Shown: positions 1 to 13,000 of the stretch, in pieces | Layout of the letters: every line of letters begins with the position of its first letter | Position numbering within the stretch: the first letter of the stretch is position 1 | NCBI RefSeq assembly: GCF_000208865.1 | Contig: NC_018385.1 | Location: forward strand, 1,408,724 to 1,472,723 | DNA from: Neospora caninum Liverpool | Lineage: Eukaryota; Apicomplexa; Conoidasida; Eucoccidiorida; Sarcocystidae | Reading direction: 5' to 3' | DNA length: 64,000 nucleotides | Made by a program: the position numbers and the translations under genes | Notes under the pieces: generated by a model | The model's input: the letters and a program-made list of their open reading frames with translations, nothing else | Databases searched by the model: none | Told to the model about the DNA's origin: nothing

Positions 1-84
1 GTGCGCGTATGTGCCGAGGTGGAAAGAAACACCTGCCAATCGATACGCTTCGTCTTGTGGAGGGTGGATGTGACACTAGCCTGC

Positions 85-3000
85 TTACTTTGGATTCTTC
101 ATGTTCAAGGTCAATTCATTCTGCTCCACAGCGTTGTTCACGTTCTCTGCCAGCGTCGTGGCGAGTTGCTGGAGACGCGTGCGCTCCACGCGGCTAATGA
201 GAATGAACTGGCTGCTCTCATCCCAACTCGCGTGGATTTCCTCGTTGATCATCATCTGCAAACACCCATGAAGAACGAATTCTTTCGCACATTCCAGCTG
301 CCACAGATCCGCGCAGGCCAGGAACCATTTCCAGAATCGAAAATGATAGACACCCAAGACGCAAGCCCATGAGGACAACGACATAGCCGCCATCCTGTCC
401 AGAAATATTCAAGAATACCCTAAACAGCGTTGCTGCCTACGCACCAGAATGGGCCGCCGAACCAGTACATAGGCACCCCTGTATACAAACGAGGGGACAG
501 CCACACTTGAAGGCATTTGCCTCTAAAAGGTCGGAGTCCTTTCTCCCTCTGAACGGTTGTTGTGGGAAAGAGCGTACCTTGCTAACAATGGAGTGGACGG
601 TACTCTCCGGGAGCTCGAACATGCCGCACAACTGCGAGATGGAGAAGGAGTCGTAGAGCGTCAGATACTGAAGGGAAAAACACACACAGGCTCGATTTGC
701 ATAAGAAGATTTCTCTCAAAGCGGTGACGCCGGAGATGCACGAGCAGGACGCGATGTGGACTCGCGCCGGCCCGCATTCACATTTCCTCGGAGAAAAACC
801 TTTTCCTGCAAGTCTCGTTTGCGACAGCAACACGGAGCGTTTCGGCAGGCCCCGCCGCGATCGAACTTGAGTCTGAGCTTTCTCTATTGGGTGTTGTTCT
901 CGCTTTTTGTCAACAGGTGGACGTACTGTAAAGATGTAGGTGCGCATGGCCTCCTGCTTCACTTTCTTCTTCAGCATTTCCTGGATTTCCGTGGCGTTCA
1001 TCAACTTCTCCCAAATGCCGAGACTGAAGATGAACCGGCAACACTCCTTCCAGTCGCCTCTCTGAAGAGCTTTCGTCGCCGCCATCACAGTTTCGCGCGC
1101 ATTCTCCGGCGGGCCCAGAAACGCTTGCTTGTCGTAGGTCTCCAGCATGCGGCGGAAGTGCTTGCTGATCGGGCGCTTCCGGTGTTCGTACGGATCGTGC
1201 GCCATGTGGGGAACTTCAATCAACATCGCGCAGCTGAACAATCACACACACACGCACACGCAACATTGTGTAAGTTCTCGGGTCTTTGGTGGCATCTAAA
1301 TCTTCGCTCTGTACAAATGCATATATGCACTGGACTGTTTTGCGTCTCTGCCTTTCCGCGTTTCTCGACGCCCGTTTCTAGGCAACCCAGGACGTACAAA
1401 CGCATCCCCCGCATAGAATCGCATCACTCGCGATGTGGCCGATTTCCAGCCAGCCCCCCCCCCCCCCCCTGGCGCACAGCTTGCTGCGAGGTGGACCTTA
1501 CATGTTGTGGGCGCCTTCTATGAGCTCCATGCTTATGTGCATGTGGTAGGGCAACAGGCGGCGCTTCTCGGCGCGCTCCTGCTCAGGCGTGCACTCGACG
1601 TTCTTCAGGTTTGAGAGTCCCTGAGCCAGCAACTCCTTGTGCTTCGGGCAAACTTCGGACAGGCACGCATGCGCCTCGTTGATGCGCCCGTTACGGAAGG
1701 CGCACAACCCCAACTGGACCAGGTCACGGTTGTACAGAATCTGAGTCTGCGTGTCCGTTTGGAGAGCCAGCTCTTGCATGTTGGGCGTGTGGAGCAAGTC
1801 GCGCGCCTTGTAGAAGTCGTCGTGAAGGGCTCGGCTGTACGCCAGATGCAATAACGCGCGCGTGCGTTCGCGCGAACTCTCTGCAGAGACAAAAAGGAGA
1901 GCCGCGATGGTGCGCGGGAGAAGACGCCGTCGCACCGACAACCGACTCAAACGGGGAATCGGGACGGACGCGCCGAACCTGCCGCGCCAACGAAGCACGC
2001 CCGCCTTCAGAAAGAGCCGTCACAGACCCACGCAAGTTCCGTTTCCCAGGAAAAACACTTCTTTCTGGACAGGCCAAATGGACAATTACACGCCCAGCGA
2101 CGAGCCCGAACCGGCGGATGTATGCAGATATATTCACGCATTCATATATATTTATATATGCATATATATATATATACGTTTGTATGCGTGTATATGTGAA
2201 TACAGATATGGATGCACGCGCCGAGGTTGTTTACATTTCCGAGCAGATGAGCGGGGTAGAAATACGAAGGCCTCGAGGGGCGTTGTGCGTTGAGGCGGAA
2301 AGCTCTGAGAAACTCACCCGATTCGAAGACGATGTTTGTCAGTTTCTCGACGAAATCGGACGGTTTGGTGTTTTCGTCGGGAAGGTGCTCCGCCACGTCA
2401 GCGGGCACGCGCTTGCGGACGAGGTCCCACATGCTTGCTGCAATCGTGTCATGCCTGGAGAAACCGCAGTGCGAGGAACAAAAGAACGGTCTCTTTCGTG
2501 TTTGGAGATGCACGGACTCGCGTGAACCTCTTGAGCTCTCCCACTCCCCACATGCGCAAAGAAAACCCAGAGCACGTCCCCGAGCCGTCCTGCGGCGCGG
2601 CCAGAGCTAGCTTTTTGGAGACCTTCGGCCCGTTCCCCACTCCGGTATCCGCCAGAGACACCCCGGAGCCCAAAAGTCTTCAACTCGCCAGGACATCGCT
2701 TCTCCATCAACCCGCAGCGACGAAGCTGGATCCCCCCCCCCCCCCCCCGCGTCCTTCCCCTTCTCTCCTGATCGAGAGTCCGTGACCCAGACTGCATCTG
2801 TTTTCCCAGTTCGTTTGTTCCCGTTCCCTATTCTTCACCCGGAAGCGCCTACTTGTAGTGCATGTGTTCGTTAATGCGGAGTGCGAGAGTCGCCGCCTGC
2901 GGCTTGGACTGGCAGTCCGTGAGGTGGACCCAAGCGCGGCAGAGGACGGCCATCATGTCGACGCTCTGGCCGAGTCGTTCCTTGTATTCCTCCGAATGGA

Positions 3001-5861
3001 CGTCGGTGAACTGGAGACTCTTCATCAGTTCATCGTCGAGTCGCTCGACGAAGCTCGTGAGAATGCCTGAAGAGACCGCCTGGGCGTCTGGCGCCGCGAG
3101 GGCGGCATCGACGGCGTCTGTGGAGGCCAAGATTGTGGGGACCAGGACGTAGAGCGACGCCTGCTCGGTCTTCCCGCTTTCTCGCGCCTTCCTCACGCCT
3201 TCTTCCAGGTGGCCGAGGACGCACTCGAGTTGGTGGTAAACATCCAACCAGATGGCGCTGCTCAAGCATGCAAACACGCCGCTGGTCGTGTCGAATTCCG
3301 CGCTAATCAGGTGACCCAAAACCTCCAACTCGCTCTGGGGCCCCACGAGAGCCGCGAGCTCCGCGAGGCGCTTCAGGATCCTCGTTTGCTCGAGGCGGTC
3401 GACTCCGCGGCGGCCGCGTTTCTCAACCACCATCTGGACTCGCTTGCGAATCACGTCGGCGTTCAGGTCACTCGTGTCAAACAGACATTCCATGTCCTTG
3501 ATCGAGAACTCGGCGGCAGCGCCTTCGCCCCGAGGTGTCGAGACGCCATCGTCCTTCGTCTTTGAAGAGACGCGCTTCGTCTTCTTCTTCTCCTTCTGCT
3601 TCCGAGACTTCTCGCCATCCGAACGCAAACCCCACTTCGCCATCGCCGCCTTGTGCTTGTCCGTCTCCTCGCCCGAAGACAACGACGAGGCCTCCGAATC
3701 CGACCACTCACTGCCCTCGTCTGAATCCTCCGAATCGTCGTCCTTCGCCTTCCTCTTCGGCTTCTCATCTTCGCTGTCTTCGCTCTCAGACGACTCTGAG
3801 ATATCCGACAAGTCGCTGCTGTCATCCGACTGAAGAACCACAAAAACACACCATACTCCCTCGCTTCACACATGCAAACATGGGCATATACATACAGGCA
3901 TCTGTGCATAAATACACACTCATACACATATACATATACATACATATATACATGTGCGTGTATGCATGCATGGTACAGACTGAAGCTGACCACGAGTGGT
4001 TTCAAAAGCGTTGACATGCACAGATCTGTCAAGATTTGTGGGCTGATCATGGCTCTGCTCGTTTCCGGGGATTTGAAACAGCAACACGTCTCTCACGCGC
4101 GGCGGCTCCCGAGTCTGCCTCTTCGCAACCTCTCTCGTTGAGGCGTTCGGATCTTTTCGAAACTTACATCGAAGCCGTCGTCATCATCGCTCTCGCTGGA
4201 CGCGAATTGGGAAGGGTCCGCTTTGCATGCGTCGACTTTTTCTTGCCACTGCTCGTTGGTCTTTCGGACTTTCGCACGCAAGGTGTTGAAGGCGGTGGCT
4301 TTTGCCTTCGAGAGCTTTTTGAAGGCTTCCTTGTCGCGGTGTTTCTCCTCGAGGAACTGTTCCAGCTCGACGATGATGCGCACGAAGAAACTCGGCAAAC
4401 CCTCATGCTCGACAATCTGCTGAGACTTCTGCAAGCAGCGAACCAGGCCTTCGTAGTCTGCAGGAGAGACACGACTCGGAAGCGAGACGCACGACACATC
4501 AGAAAAAGGGGCGAAAAGGCAAGAAAGACACAGGGACATGGGAAAACCCTGAATCCTCGTCAGCGCGAGCGGGGAGGCAGACTGGGGGGACACACGCGGA
4601 AACCCCTCGCCCCCCACCCGCTCCTTGGGAGAGAGACAGAGCTCCGAAAACTGTGACAGGGATCTGCACATCGCGAGGGTATGGGGCGGAGAGGAGAAGA
4701 TCTTCAGATTTCCCTGCTCGCTTACCTTTGTAGAGTTCCGAGAAATCCGCGATTTTCATGTGGTTTTTCATTTGGCGAATTGTCTCTCGCATGGCAGTCC
4801 AGCGTCTATCCTTCAGAGACTTCACCACGCGCCCGCCTTCGTCATCGCTGCTGCTCGTCTCCGCTGCAGCCCATCGCGAGGCCACGACGGGGCGGCGGGT
4901 CGTCTGAAAGAGAGAAAGGAAAGAGGAGAAAGTTTCTTATGCGCAGATTTTCTTCCGGTTAAGGATTGACACTATGCATCCAAAACGGAGTAGACGCAGG
5001 AACAGCGGCTTCGAGGAAGAGGTTGCGTCTTCATGGCGGTACAGACACACTGATTTCGAGACAAGGGAAACGCGCACGCCACACGGTTTCTTTGCACGGT
5101 GAGCCCTCACAAGGAGACACCCTCAGGCAGGCAGGATTGGAAGCCTCCTGCACATCTCGTTATCCAGACGCAAACAAGAAAAGAAACCGTACGTCGATTT
5201 AAAACGGGAGAGCGGAAGCAGGTCTAGGCCCCGGACGGGGACCGAGAGGACAAGACAGGTGAAGCAAGCTGAGACGCAGGAGAGGGAGACGCGAAGATTG
5301 TTTGTTGCATGGGACGAACCACAGCCAAAGAGAAAAGCGGAGAAAGGGAAGACGGACGCTGCGCCCTCCGTTCGTGCTCGAGACAAACGCGAGACGTGGT
5401 GGTCAAATCGAGTGGCTTCCAACAGACACGCCGGAGACACCACGGCTCTGACAGAAAGACGCCCCACGAACTTGGTTAGGAGAGCCTCCTCGCCGCTGCA
5501 TGCGGAGTTGAATGGAAAACAGACAGAACTCTGACAGGGTAGAGCGCGAATTTTCTTTTTCTCTGCGGTGGCTCAGAGAGAACTGGAGAAGGCCCCAGAA
5601 AGACACAGTCTGTGGGGGGAAAACGTTGGCGGACGGGACGAAGAGAAAAAAGAAAAGGCAGCAGAGTGTCTCTCCTTTTGGAGCAGTCACTCAGAGCTGA
5701 ACGCGAGAACCCGAAGAAAGTTGGGTGAAAAAGGCCAAGTTTCCCCGCCGAAGATTTACCTCGCCAAGTTGAACTTGTTCCTGTTCTCCCTCGGAGTCGG
5801 ACGAGGAGAACCCGGACTCCTCAGAGTCGTCGCTGCCTGCCGCCCAGAATTTCGACTGCAT
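85..5861 (-). CDS. EIF3C: Eukaryotic translation initiation factor 3 subunit C (eIF3c/NIP1), 9 exons
   Basis: Core scaffold subunit of the eIF3 complex, which binds the 40S ribosome in the cytosol. Exons on the minus strand are 5861-5760, 4903-4726, 4457-4168, 3829-2853, 2454-2318, 1880-1502, 1233-927, 667-578 and 255-85. All junctions are GT-AG and in phase, giving 876 aa (human protein about 913). The N-terminus MQSKFWAAGSDDSEESG matches the family start. An acidic Ser/Glu/Asp tract lies at residues 191-245. The second half carries the PCI-domain region, with family-like stretches such as YKARDLLHT, ILYNRDLVQLGLCAFR, FLGPPENARE, GMFELPESTVHSIVSK and MINEEIHASWDE. The start ATG has purines at -3. 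The 3' end is uncertain: the TAA at 87-85 sits inside AAA|GTAAGC, a perfect splice donor, so a short extra C-terminal exon may lie beyond the left edge. The family assignment is firm; the last exon is not. Confidence 0.93.
1454..1469. repeat. Poly(C) tract in eIF3c intron 6
   Basis: Sixteen consecutive C on the plus strand inside the intron between eIF3c exons 6 and 7. The eIF3c transcript therefore carries a G-run here. A second run of 17 C lies in the intron between exons 4 and 5 (2732-2748). Confidence 0.9.
2142..2178. repeat. (TA)n microsatellite in eIF3c intron 5
   Basis: TATATA-type repeat in the intron between eIF3c exons 5 and 6. A similar tract of TACATA/TATACA repeats occupies about 3904-3960 in the intron between exons 3 and 4. 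These intronic AT tracts recur through the window and stand out from the GC-rich exons. Confidence 0.85.
2732..2748. repeat. Poly(C) tract in eIF3c intron 4
   Basis: Seventeen consecutive C on the plus strand in the intron between eIF3c exons 4 and 5, read as a G-run in the pre-mRNA. Length is probably polymorphic between strains. Confidence 0.9.
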
Positions 5862-8800
5862 CTTGAAAAAAGAAAAAGAAAAGGGGGAAAAAGAAGAGAC
5901 AGAGACGATGCCTCTTCCTTCTCTTTCTGGTTTGGAAGAGGTGCTCCAAGGAGAAAGTACCCTGGAGAAGGAAAAGGGGAGGGGAACAGAACGGGGGTTC
6001 CCTACGCCGGACGTGTTTGTGAGAAGATTTTCCTTTTGAGAGACGAAGGAGTTGCTTTCTGCTGAAGACGTAACGAGAATCTAAAGGGAGATGGAGCGAC
6101 GTGCCGAGAGAAGAAGAGAGACCGAAAACAATACACAGAGACAGGGTGGCTCTCAGACGGGTCCGAAACGGGGAGAGACCAGACGGAAAAACTGGAAAAG
6201 AGCCGACGAGACAGGACCACAAGAGAGAGTGCAAGAAGCACAAGAAAGAGGAAAAAGTAGACGAGAGTCTGGCTGACCCCAAAACGTTCCCTCCACAACA
6301 GCAGGGGCGAGGAAGACGAGAGAGCCACGCGTTTTTTCGCTGGGAGGGAAGAAGATGGAGGAGGGGGGGCTGCTGCGTGGTTCGCACAGACCTCGAAGTT
6401 TCAACGGTTTAGACTGGAGAACTTGCCTCTCTCCCTCTGGATTGAGTTTTTTCGGGGTCTCCTTTGCTTCCTCCCCTACACATTAAAGGCTTTTCTCCAA
6501 AACCCGTCGATGGACACGAAAGAGGAAAACACCCCTTCTTCCCACAGAGCAGCGGGCGGGCCGAATCTCCGTGTATAAGCCGACGCCGGCGCTCTCCCCA
6601 CAACAGGGGAGACACACAGCAGCAAAGAGACACACACGCAGAAAATTTTGTGTGGCGACACGCGGTGCCTTCGCGGAGGCATGCGCTTCTAAAAAGCGCA
6701 TCTTGGCGATTTGTCTTCTTCGTGCCTCTCTCTGGACTCTCGGGGATGTCGTCTCCTCGCGGTGTGCCGTTTTCTTTGAATCACCGCAGACAAAAAGTGG
6801 AGATGCGTGTGTCTGCTTCGCTCGGGCCCGAAAACGCGGTGCGTGACAGTCGAAGTACCTGCACATTTCCGCGTGCAAAAGTGAGTACGTTTTGACCATC
6901 CACGTCTTTCCCTGTGCGCGAGGTCGACTTTCACACGAGGGGTCCACACTGGGCTTCTGTTTGAGAAAGGCAGAACGCGGGAGGGCGAGGCGGCGACGCC
7001 AACGTAGCGGGGAGGCACTCTGTGGTCTCGGAAGCAAGCTCTGACCTGGCTGAGGAAAACGGCCCTTGTGCGAGAACCAGCGGGGGGTAACGCGGATGTG
7101 CGCAACTTTGGGAAATCCCTGCAGTAGGAGAAAGTCTAGGACAGCGATTCACTGGAAAACAGGCGTCGCCGCCGAGGCTCTGCTCTCGGTCACAAACAGC
7201 CCTCGAGAGATTGTGACCAATCTTCGACTGGGACGGAAAGAAGGCGAATCAAATGGGGGGGGGGGGGGGGGGATTGCTCTCTTTTGGGGGGCGACTTCAT
7301 TCAGGATGAGCCTCCTCTCTCAGCGACGCCCATTCCTTCTCTTCTGAGTTAGAAGCGAGTTTTTTCCGCGCCGGCTGCCTCAGGCCCTCTAGGAAGGCGA
7401 CAGCTGAGAAAAGTGCAAAGAAAAGCTCGGTCTCTTCGACGGTTCTTGCTTTTGCCTCGGCTGTCGAGCGCTCAGCGGGACTCTTGGCCCGTTTCCGTGG
7501 CGTCGAAATCTCCCCAGATGCACATTGTGCCCTCATAAAAGACGCAGCTGCGTACTTGCCGTTCCACACACAGTGACAATCGAGCCGTCGATGCTGCTTT
7601 CGCCACGCCTCTATGCAGACTGTTCGGAGCCAATTTAGCTTGTAAAAGCCGTGCTCTTGGGATCCGCACTGCGGTCGCGCGTGACTCTGGGCCGAGCTCC
7701 GTTTCTGACGCCGGGTGTAACGCACTCGGACTCACCGGTCTGCGGGTGACCCATGCGGAAACACTCGCGAGGAACACACAGGCAGACTTGCTGGACATCC
7801 CCGGCTCTCCCACAAGGCTGCTCCGTAAGTCCAGCGCTCCCCCCGGAGCCTAGTCTGAGAGGATAGACGACCAAACTGGAGACCGACCGTCTCAGCTTGG
7901 CAGAAAAAACAGCGAGGCGCCTCTGCTTGGTTAGCCACTCAGTCAGGTACAGCAGGAAAGTTTCTGCGAGGAACTTGGAACACCCAAGCGACTCCGCAGA
8001 AGGTCAGCGAACTCGTGGAACCAGATGGAAACCCAAACAAGCTGGGCGGCTGCTCCGGGGGCGGAAAGTGCCGCCCTAAGACGGCGACTGACGCCAAAAA
8101 CAGCGAGATAGCCTTTCCGCCGCATGTAAACTTTCCACAGTTTTGCGCGTGAAAAAAGAGAGCCCTGGGACTCTCGATTTTCGCACATTCGAGGTGGGCC
8201 GCGCGCGTTCTCGGACCCCTGTGCCGATTCCCCGCGGCGTTTCGCCAGCTTTCTTCCACTGGCAGCGACGAGTGTTCAAGAGGCAGAGAAACAGCAGGAA
8301 AGGAAAACCACCGCTGAGGCAGAGCGGAAGCCCCGCTCACAGGGCTGCATTTCCACGCCTTTCGGTGTCATCGGCGACTTTTGAAATGCAGCTCAGGAGC
8401 GCGCCAGTGTCGGGCACAAACTGCCTGTGCTCTTTGCAAACCAAACAGGGTACAACCGGAATGGGATATAGTCACAGGAAGCCGCGGCATCCATGTGCAG
8501 TACTCGCTTACACGCATTTAGTTATTCATGTGTTCGTGTAAACGAGCATTTCTTGAGAGGTGTGCGTGCAGGAAACGCGACCTAGAGAAATCTGTCGTCG
8601 GATTCCACAAACGCCGCCCGTACACAGGACACCCTCTCGCTCTCTCAGACTCTACCGTATGTAGAGAGACGCATGATATCTCTGGAACAGGCTCCTGTGT
8701 GAGATCCCAGGGGAAATTGTTTTTGCGCTGTCCCCTAACTGTCTCGACATGGATCTAGCTGCCCGAGACGGGGGATGCGCACATCTTCAGCCGGCGCCTT

Positions 8801-10068
8801 CGTCTCGCTGTTTTTCACCGTGGAACTTTATTTCTCTTCACCTGGGGCGAACCTCTTCCTTCTTCCTGTGTTCCGGGAGGAGTACGGCTATTTTTTTGCC
8901 CAGTTGTTGCTTCTCTCGGTTTCTCCCCTCCCGAGGTGACCCCAGCAGACATCCAACCCGAGCGACTGAGGGCTTCAATCCGGCGCGTCTCTCTTCCATG
9001 CTCGCAAAGCAAGCAAGAGGGCGCAAAACTCTCCGGCCAGTCTCAGATTCTTCTCTTTCCTACGTTCTTGTCTCTCTCCGTCTCTACTATCGGATCGCGG
9101 TGAACTCTCCACGTGTGCTTTTCCGCCCGTGCCCGTTCCCCGCATTCTTGGTGTGTCTATCTTTCCTCGGCTGGCAGCTCAGAGAGCCAGGGTGGAAAAC
9201 GCGGGCGAATCCGAGGCCGCGTGGCACAGACTGGAGAGGAAAAAAGCGACGTGCAGATCTGAGAAATCGCTCGGTATCGCTTTCTGCTGCCGCATTCTTG
9301 GCGGACGACGCTTGCCGTTTCGACTTTCTTGCGCACACGTCTCTGCTACCCAGACTGGCAACACAGCGCCCGACAGCGCGAGATCGCTGTTCCCGGGTGA
9401 CCTTCGCTTCCTGGAGAGAGCTGTGGAAAACTCGATTTCTCTCTCTTCCCGCGAGCTTCTGCAAAACCCGCGAGGCTTCTTGTCCTTTCTGCACATTTCT
9501 CCGCGCACTTCTCGTTTCGACGCTCCAAGGGAAAAAACACGGCAGCCGTCGACTCCCGGCACGTCGGCTACCTCGGCTCTGAGTAGCAAAAAGGTGCACA
9601 TGCATGCGGAGTGCCTTGTCTACGAGAACTGGCGGTCTCTCTGAAATTTCTATCAACCTCTATCCCCATTTTTAAAAGAGAGATGCTCTTGGCGCTCGCG
9701 TGTCGGCGTACACACTAGCTTGCCGTTGCCGCATTCGATCGCCCCCTGGACTCCCATCTCTGGGGCTGTACCTACACCACAGCGGCTGCGGCTTCTTCCA
9801 CACACACTGCCTGCCGTCTCTCCGTTTCCTTCCTCGTCAGTCCAGAGACGCTTTTCACCAGGTCGAGCGAAGAGAGAAGAGAGAGTCGACGGTTGGCGAC
9901 GAGCCGGCGCGCGGGTCTCGGGAGGGCGGGAAACGGAACGCGGTCGAGTGGACGAAGAAGCGCCAACTTTTGCGAACGTGACAAGTAATCAAACAGCTCT
10001 CTTCAGAAGGCAAAGTGGAGACGAGACACATGCAAGGAGACAGCAAGCGTGAGACGGATTGAGGCAAC
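5862..10068. promoter_or_regulatory. Divergent intergenic/5'UTR region between eIF3c and the PH-hydrolase gene
   Basis: About 4.2 kb with no convincing gene. It must hold both 5' UTRs and both promoters, since eIF3c leaves it leftward and the PH-hydrolase gene rightward. Visible contents are purine-rich DNA at 5870-6400, an 18-base G run at 7255-7272, and CT-rich DNA at 8750-9600 that is open by chance in several frames. A TGAGACG heptamer at 10050-10056, just before the PH-gene start, resembles the WGAGACG element described in Toxoplasma promoters. No TATA box is apparent, as usual in this group. Confidence 0.6.
7255..7272. repeat. Poly(G) tract
   Basis: Eighteen consecutive G in the divergent region between eIF3c and the PH-hydrolase gene. 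It could form a G-quadruplex and is likely to vary in length. Confidence 0.9.
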
Positions 10069-13000
10069 ATGGCTAACCAAGAGGAGCAGACGTCCCTGTC
10101 GGGAGAGAGTGAGAAACGGACTGACGACGCTTTGCCGCAGAGTGCAAGTGGAGAAGGCAAACGTGAAGACTTCTCTTCGCCTCCATCCTCTTCCTCGTCC
10201 CTCCCGGCCTCATCTGCTCCTTCCTCACCCTCTGCCGCGCGGCCCCCGCACTCGGGTTCTTCATCTCTTTCCTCTCAATCTCCTCCCTCTGCTCCCTCAT
10301 CCCCTCCCTCTTCTGCCGCTTCATCTTTTCCAGCGTCTTCTGCCTCCTCCGGTCTCGGTCCTTCTCCTTCTGTCTCTTCGTCTTCGTCCTCCCCTTCTGT
10401 CTCTTCGTCTTCATCCTCTCTCTCTGTCTCTTCGTCTTCATCCTCTCCTTCTGTCTCTTCGTCTTCATCCTCCCCTTCTGTCTCTTCGTCTTCATCCTCT
10501 CCTTCTGTCTCTTCGTCTTCATCCTCCCCTTCTGTCTCTTCGTCTTCATCCTCTCCTTCTCTCTCTTCGTCTTCATCCTCTCCTTCTCTCTCTTCGTCTT
10601 CATTCTCTTCTTCTACCTCCTCTGGTCTCGGTCCCTCTCCTGCTGCTACCCTGCCTTCGTCTTCATCCTCTCCTTCTCTCTCTTCGTCTTCATCCTCTCC
10701 TTCTCTCTCTTCGTCTTCATTCTCTTCTTCTACCTCCTCTGGTCTCGGTCCCTCTCCTGCTGCTACCCTGCCTTCGTCTTCATCCTCTCCTTCTCTCTCT
10801 TCGTCTTCATCCTCTCCTTCTCTCTCTTCGTCTTCATTCTCTTCTTCTACCTCCTCTGGTCTCGGTCCTTCTCCTGCTGCTACCCTGCCTTCGTCGTCAT
10901 CCTCCCCTTCAGTCTTCTCGTGTTCATCCTCTCCTTCTGTCTTTTCGTCTTCGTCCTCTCCTCCTGTCTCTTCGTCGTCATCCTCTTCTTCTGTCTCTTC
11001 GTCTTCATCCTCTGCCTCGTCTTCTCCCACTTCATCCTACCCTCCTGCCCCATCTGCTGCGTCTTCATCTTTCGCCTCAGCCTCTCTCGCTGCTACTCTG
11101 TCTTCTTCTCGTGCGTCCGAATCGTCCCCTCCTGTGCCTCCGCCGTCTCTGCTTCCCGAGGGAGTCAGCGTGTCCCTTCCATCAACTGAGGCACAGCAAA
11201 CTCAAGGCGCCTCTGCGCCAACCCCAGCAGCTGTGCCTGGGCAACCTTCCCCGCCGTCTTCGTCTCCCGTTCTTCGCGAGAGGCGCCTCTCGTTTCAGCA
11301 CTCGCCGGATGTCCTGTCCTTTCCTCCAGGCAAGGATGCCGCACAAGAACAGGCCCTCCTTGTCGACTCTCTCCAGTCTCGGCCTCGTTCTCCCCGCCCT
11401 TCTGCCTTCTCTCCACCTGAAGAACAAGAAACAATTGTTCCTTCCCCCGAACAGGCTGTAGTCCTCTCACCGTCTTCTGCTTCTCCATCTTCAGCCTCTC
11501 CATTTTCAGCCTCTCCGTCTTCAGCCGCTCCGTCTTCAGCCGCTCCGTCTTCAGCCTCACCGTCTTCAGCCTCTCCGTCTTCAGCCTCTCCGTCTTCAGC
11601 CTCTCCTTCTTTTTCCTCGAGTGTCTCAGCTCCGGATGCGTCTGCTTCTCCGACTTCTTCCGTGCGCCCTTCGGCGCTGTCTCCTGGCCTTGCGGATTCT
11701 TCGCAGTTCGGTGTGGAGTCTCGCCTGGGTGTCGATTGCTCGACAGCCGAGCGCGAGAAAATGCGGCAAGAAACGCGGAGTCGCTCCTACGCCATGGCGC
11801 GGCCTCGCTGGTCTCAGGGACCGTTTCTCGGCTCTCGAGGCGCTGCGGTCTCTGCGTGGAAGTGGGAGAGACCGAGTCGGGAGGCGGCGAACTGTGCGGG
11901 TTTTGAGAGGCAAGGGCCAAGCACGCAAGACGAAAATCCCAGCCCGTTCAGGCTCGAGGAACGAACGACAGGGAGACATGGAGACATGGGAGAGACTGAC
12001 AGCGACGAGGAAGCAGAAGGCGAAGTCCTTGAGTTCTGTGGCGAGAGCTTCGACTCACGAGACGACCTGCTCATGGTAGGCCGCTCGGCTCCGAATCTCG
12101 AGAGTCCGAAGCGTGTGCGGGAAAAGTGATTTTTCCCGGGGCAAACAACAGACACGCATAAAAGAGCAAACTCCGAGGGGTGCGCAGGTGTCCATGCACA
12201 GCTGTACAGATCGAGGAGAAAGGGACGGCAGGTACTCGGTCGCTGGAGCGGTGACCCGAAGGCGGAAACCGGGTTTCTGGAGTTCGAGAATCCGACAGAA
12301 GAGGCAGCTGAGTCGTCCGATGTGTTTCTTCTGTTTTAATTTTATTTTGTTCGCACCCTTCCCCTGCGCGTACCACAGGGTGACGAATCTGAAGAGCTGT
12401 TGGACGGAGAGCCCAGTGTGCGTGCCGTCGAAGACGAGGATAGCAGTCCAGAGACGGCTGCGACCGAGACAGTCTGTAAGCCCTGAGTTTGGTTTCTCTC
12501 TGTTTTTCGTTAAGGCGGAAAGCACGAGTCCCAGAGAGTAGCCGGAGCAGAGGCTCGTGGCGTGGCCCGCGGCGTCACGACAGAGTGAGGACGGCGCAAG
12601 AGGTAGTTTCCCGCGTGTCTCACGTGACGTTCTTCCAGCTTTTCCTGCTCTTTGCTGGTGCCTTTTCAGTATCCCCGGAAGATGCACTGTTCGAAGGTGG
12701 GGTGCATCCGCGGAGAAGAACTGCATCCGACGACTCGGTCGCTGCGTTGCAAGAGTTCACTTTCCTCTACCAGGCTGCTCTCAGGGTAAGAAAAGAGAGA
12801 GACAGGGAGAAAACCGGGAAGGAGGGAGACCAGGAACCCGGACATAAAGCACTCCGACATTCCGGGTTCAACTGGAAGTGGGGCTGTGTGCCGCAAAAGG
12901 GTTCCGTTGTTTGACGCGTGCGACTGTCACTGTCCAGAGAGTCACAGACAGCAGGAGACAGAGAAGCACTTCCCCCCCTGAAACGCGTCTAGGATATCCC

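Noticed and set aside
8749..9582. 277-codon plus-strand open frame in the eIF3c/PH-gene divergent region
   Set aside because: Composition is Arg/Ser/Phe-rich from CT-rich DNA, the opposite strand is also open, and no splice or start context supports it.
10275..11030. 251-codon Glu/Asp-rich minus-strand frame
   Set aside because: Antisense of the serine repeats; no independent start, splice sites or neighbours.
10049..11461. 470-codon Leu/His/Arg-rich plus-strand frame overlapping exon 1 of the PH-hydrolase gene
   Set aside because: Off-frame reading of serine-codon repeats; the frame starting at 10069 joins the downstream exons in phase.
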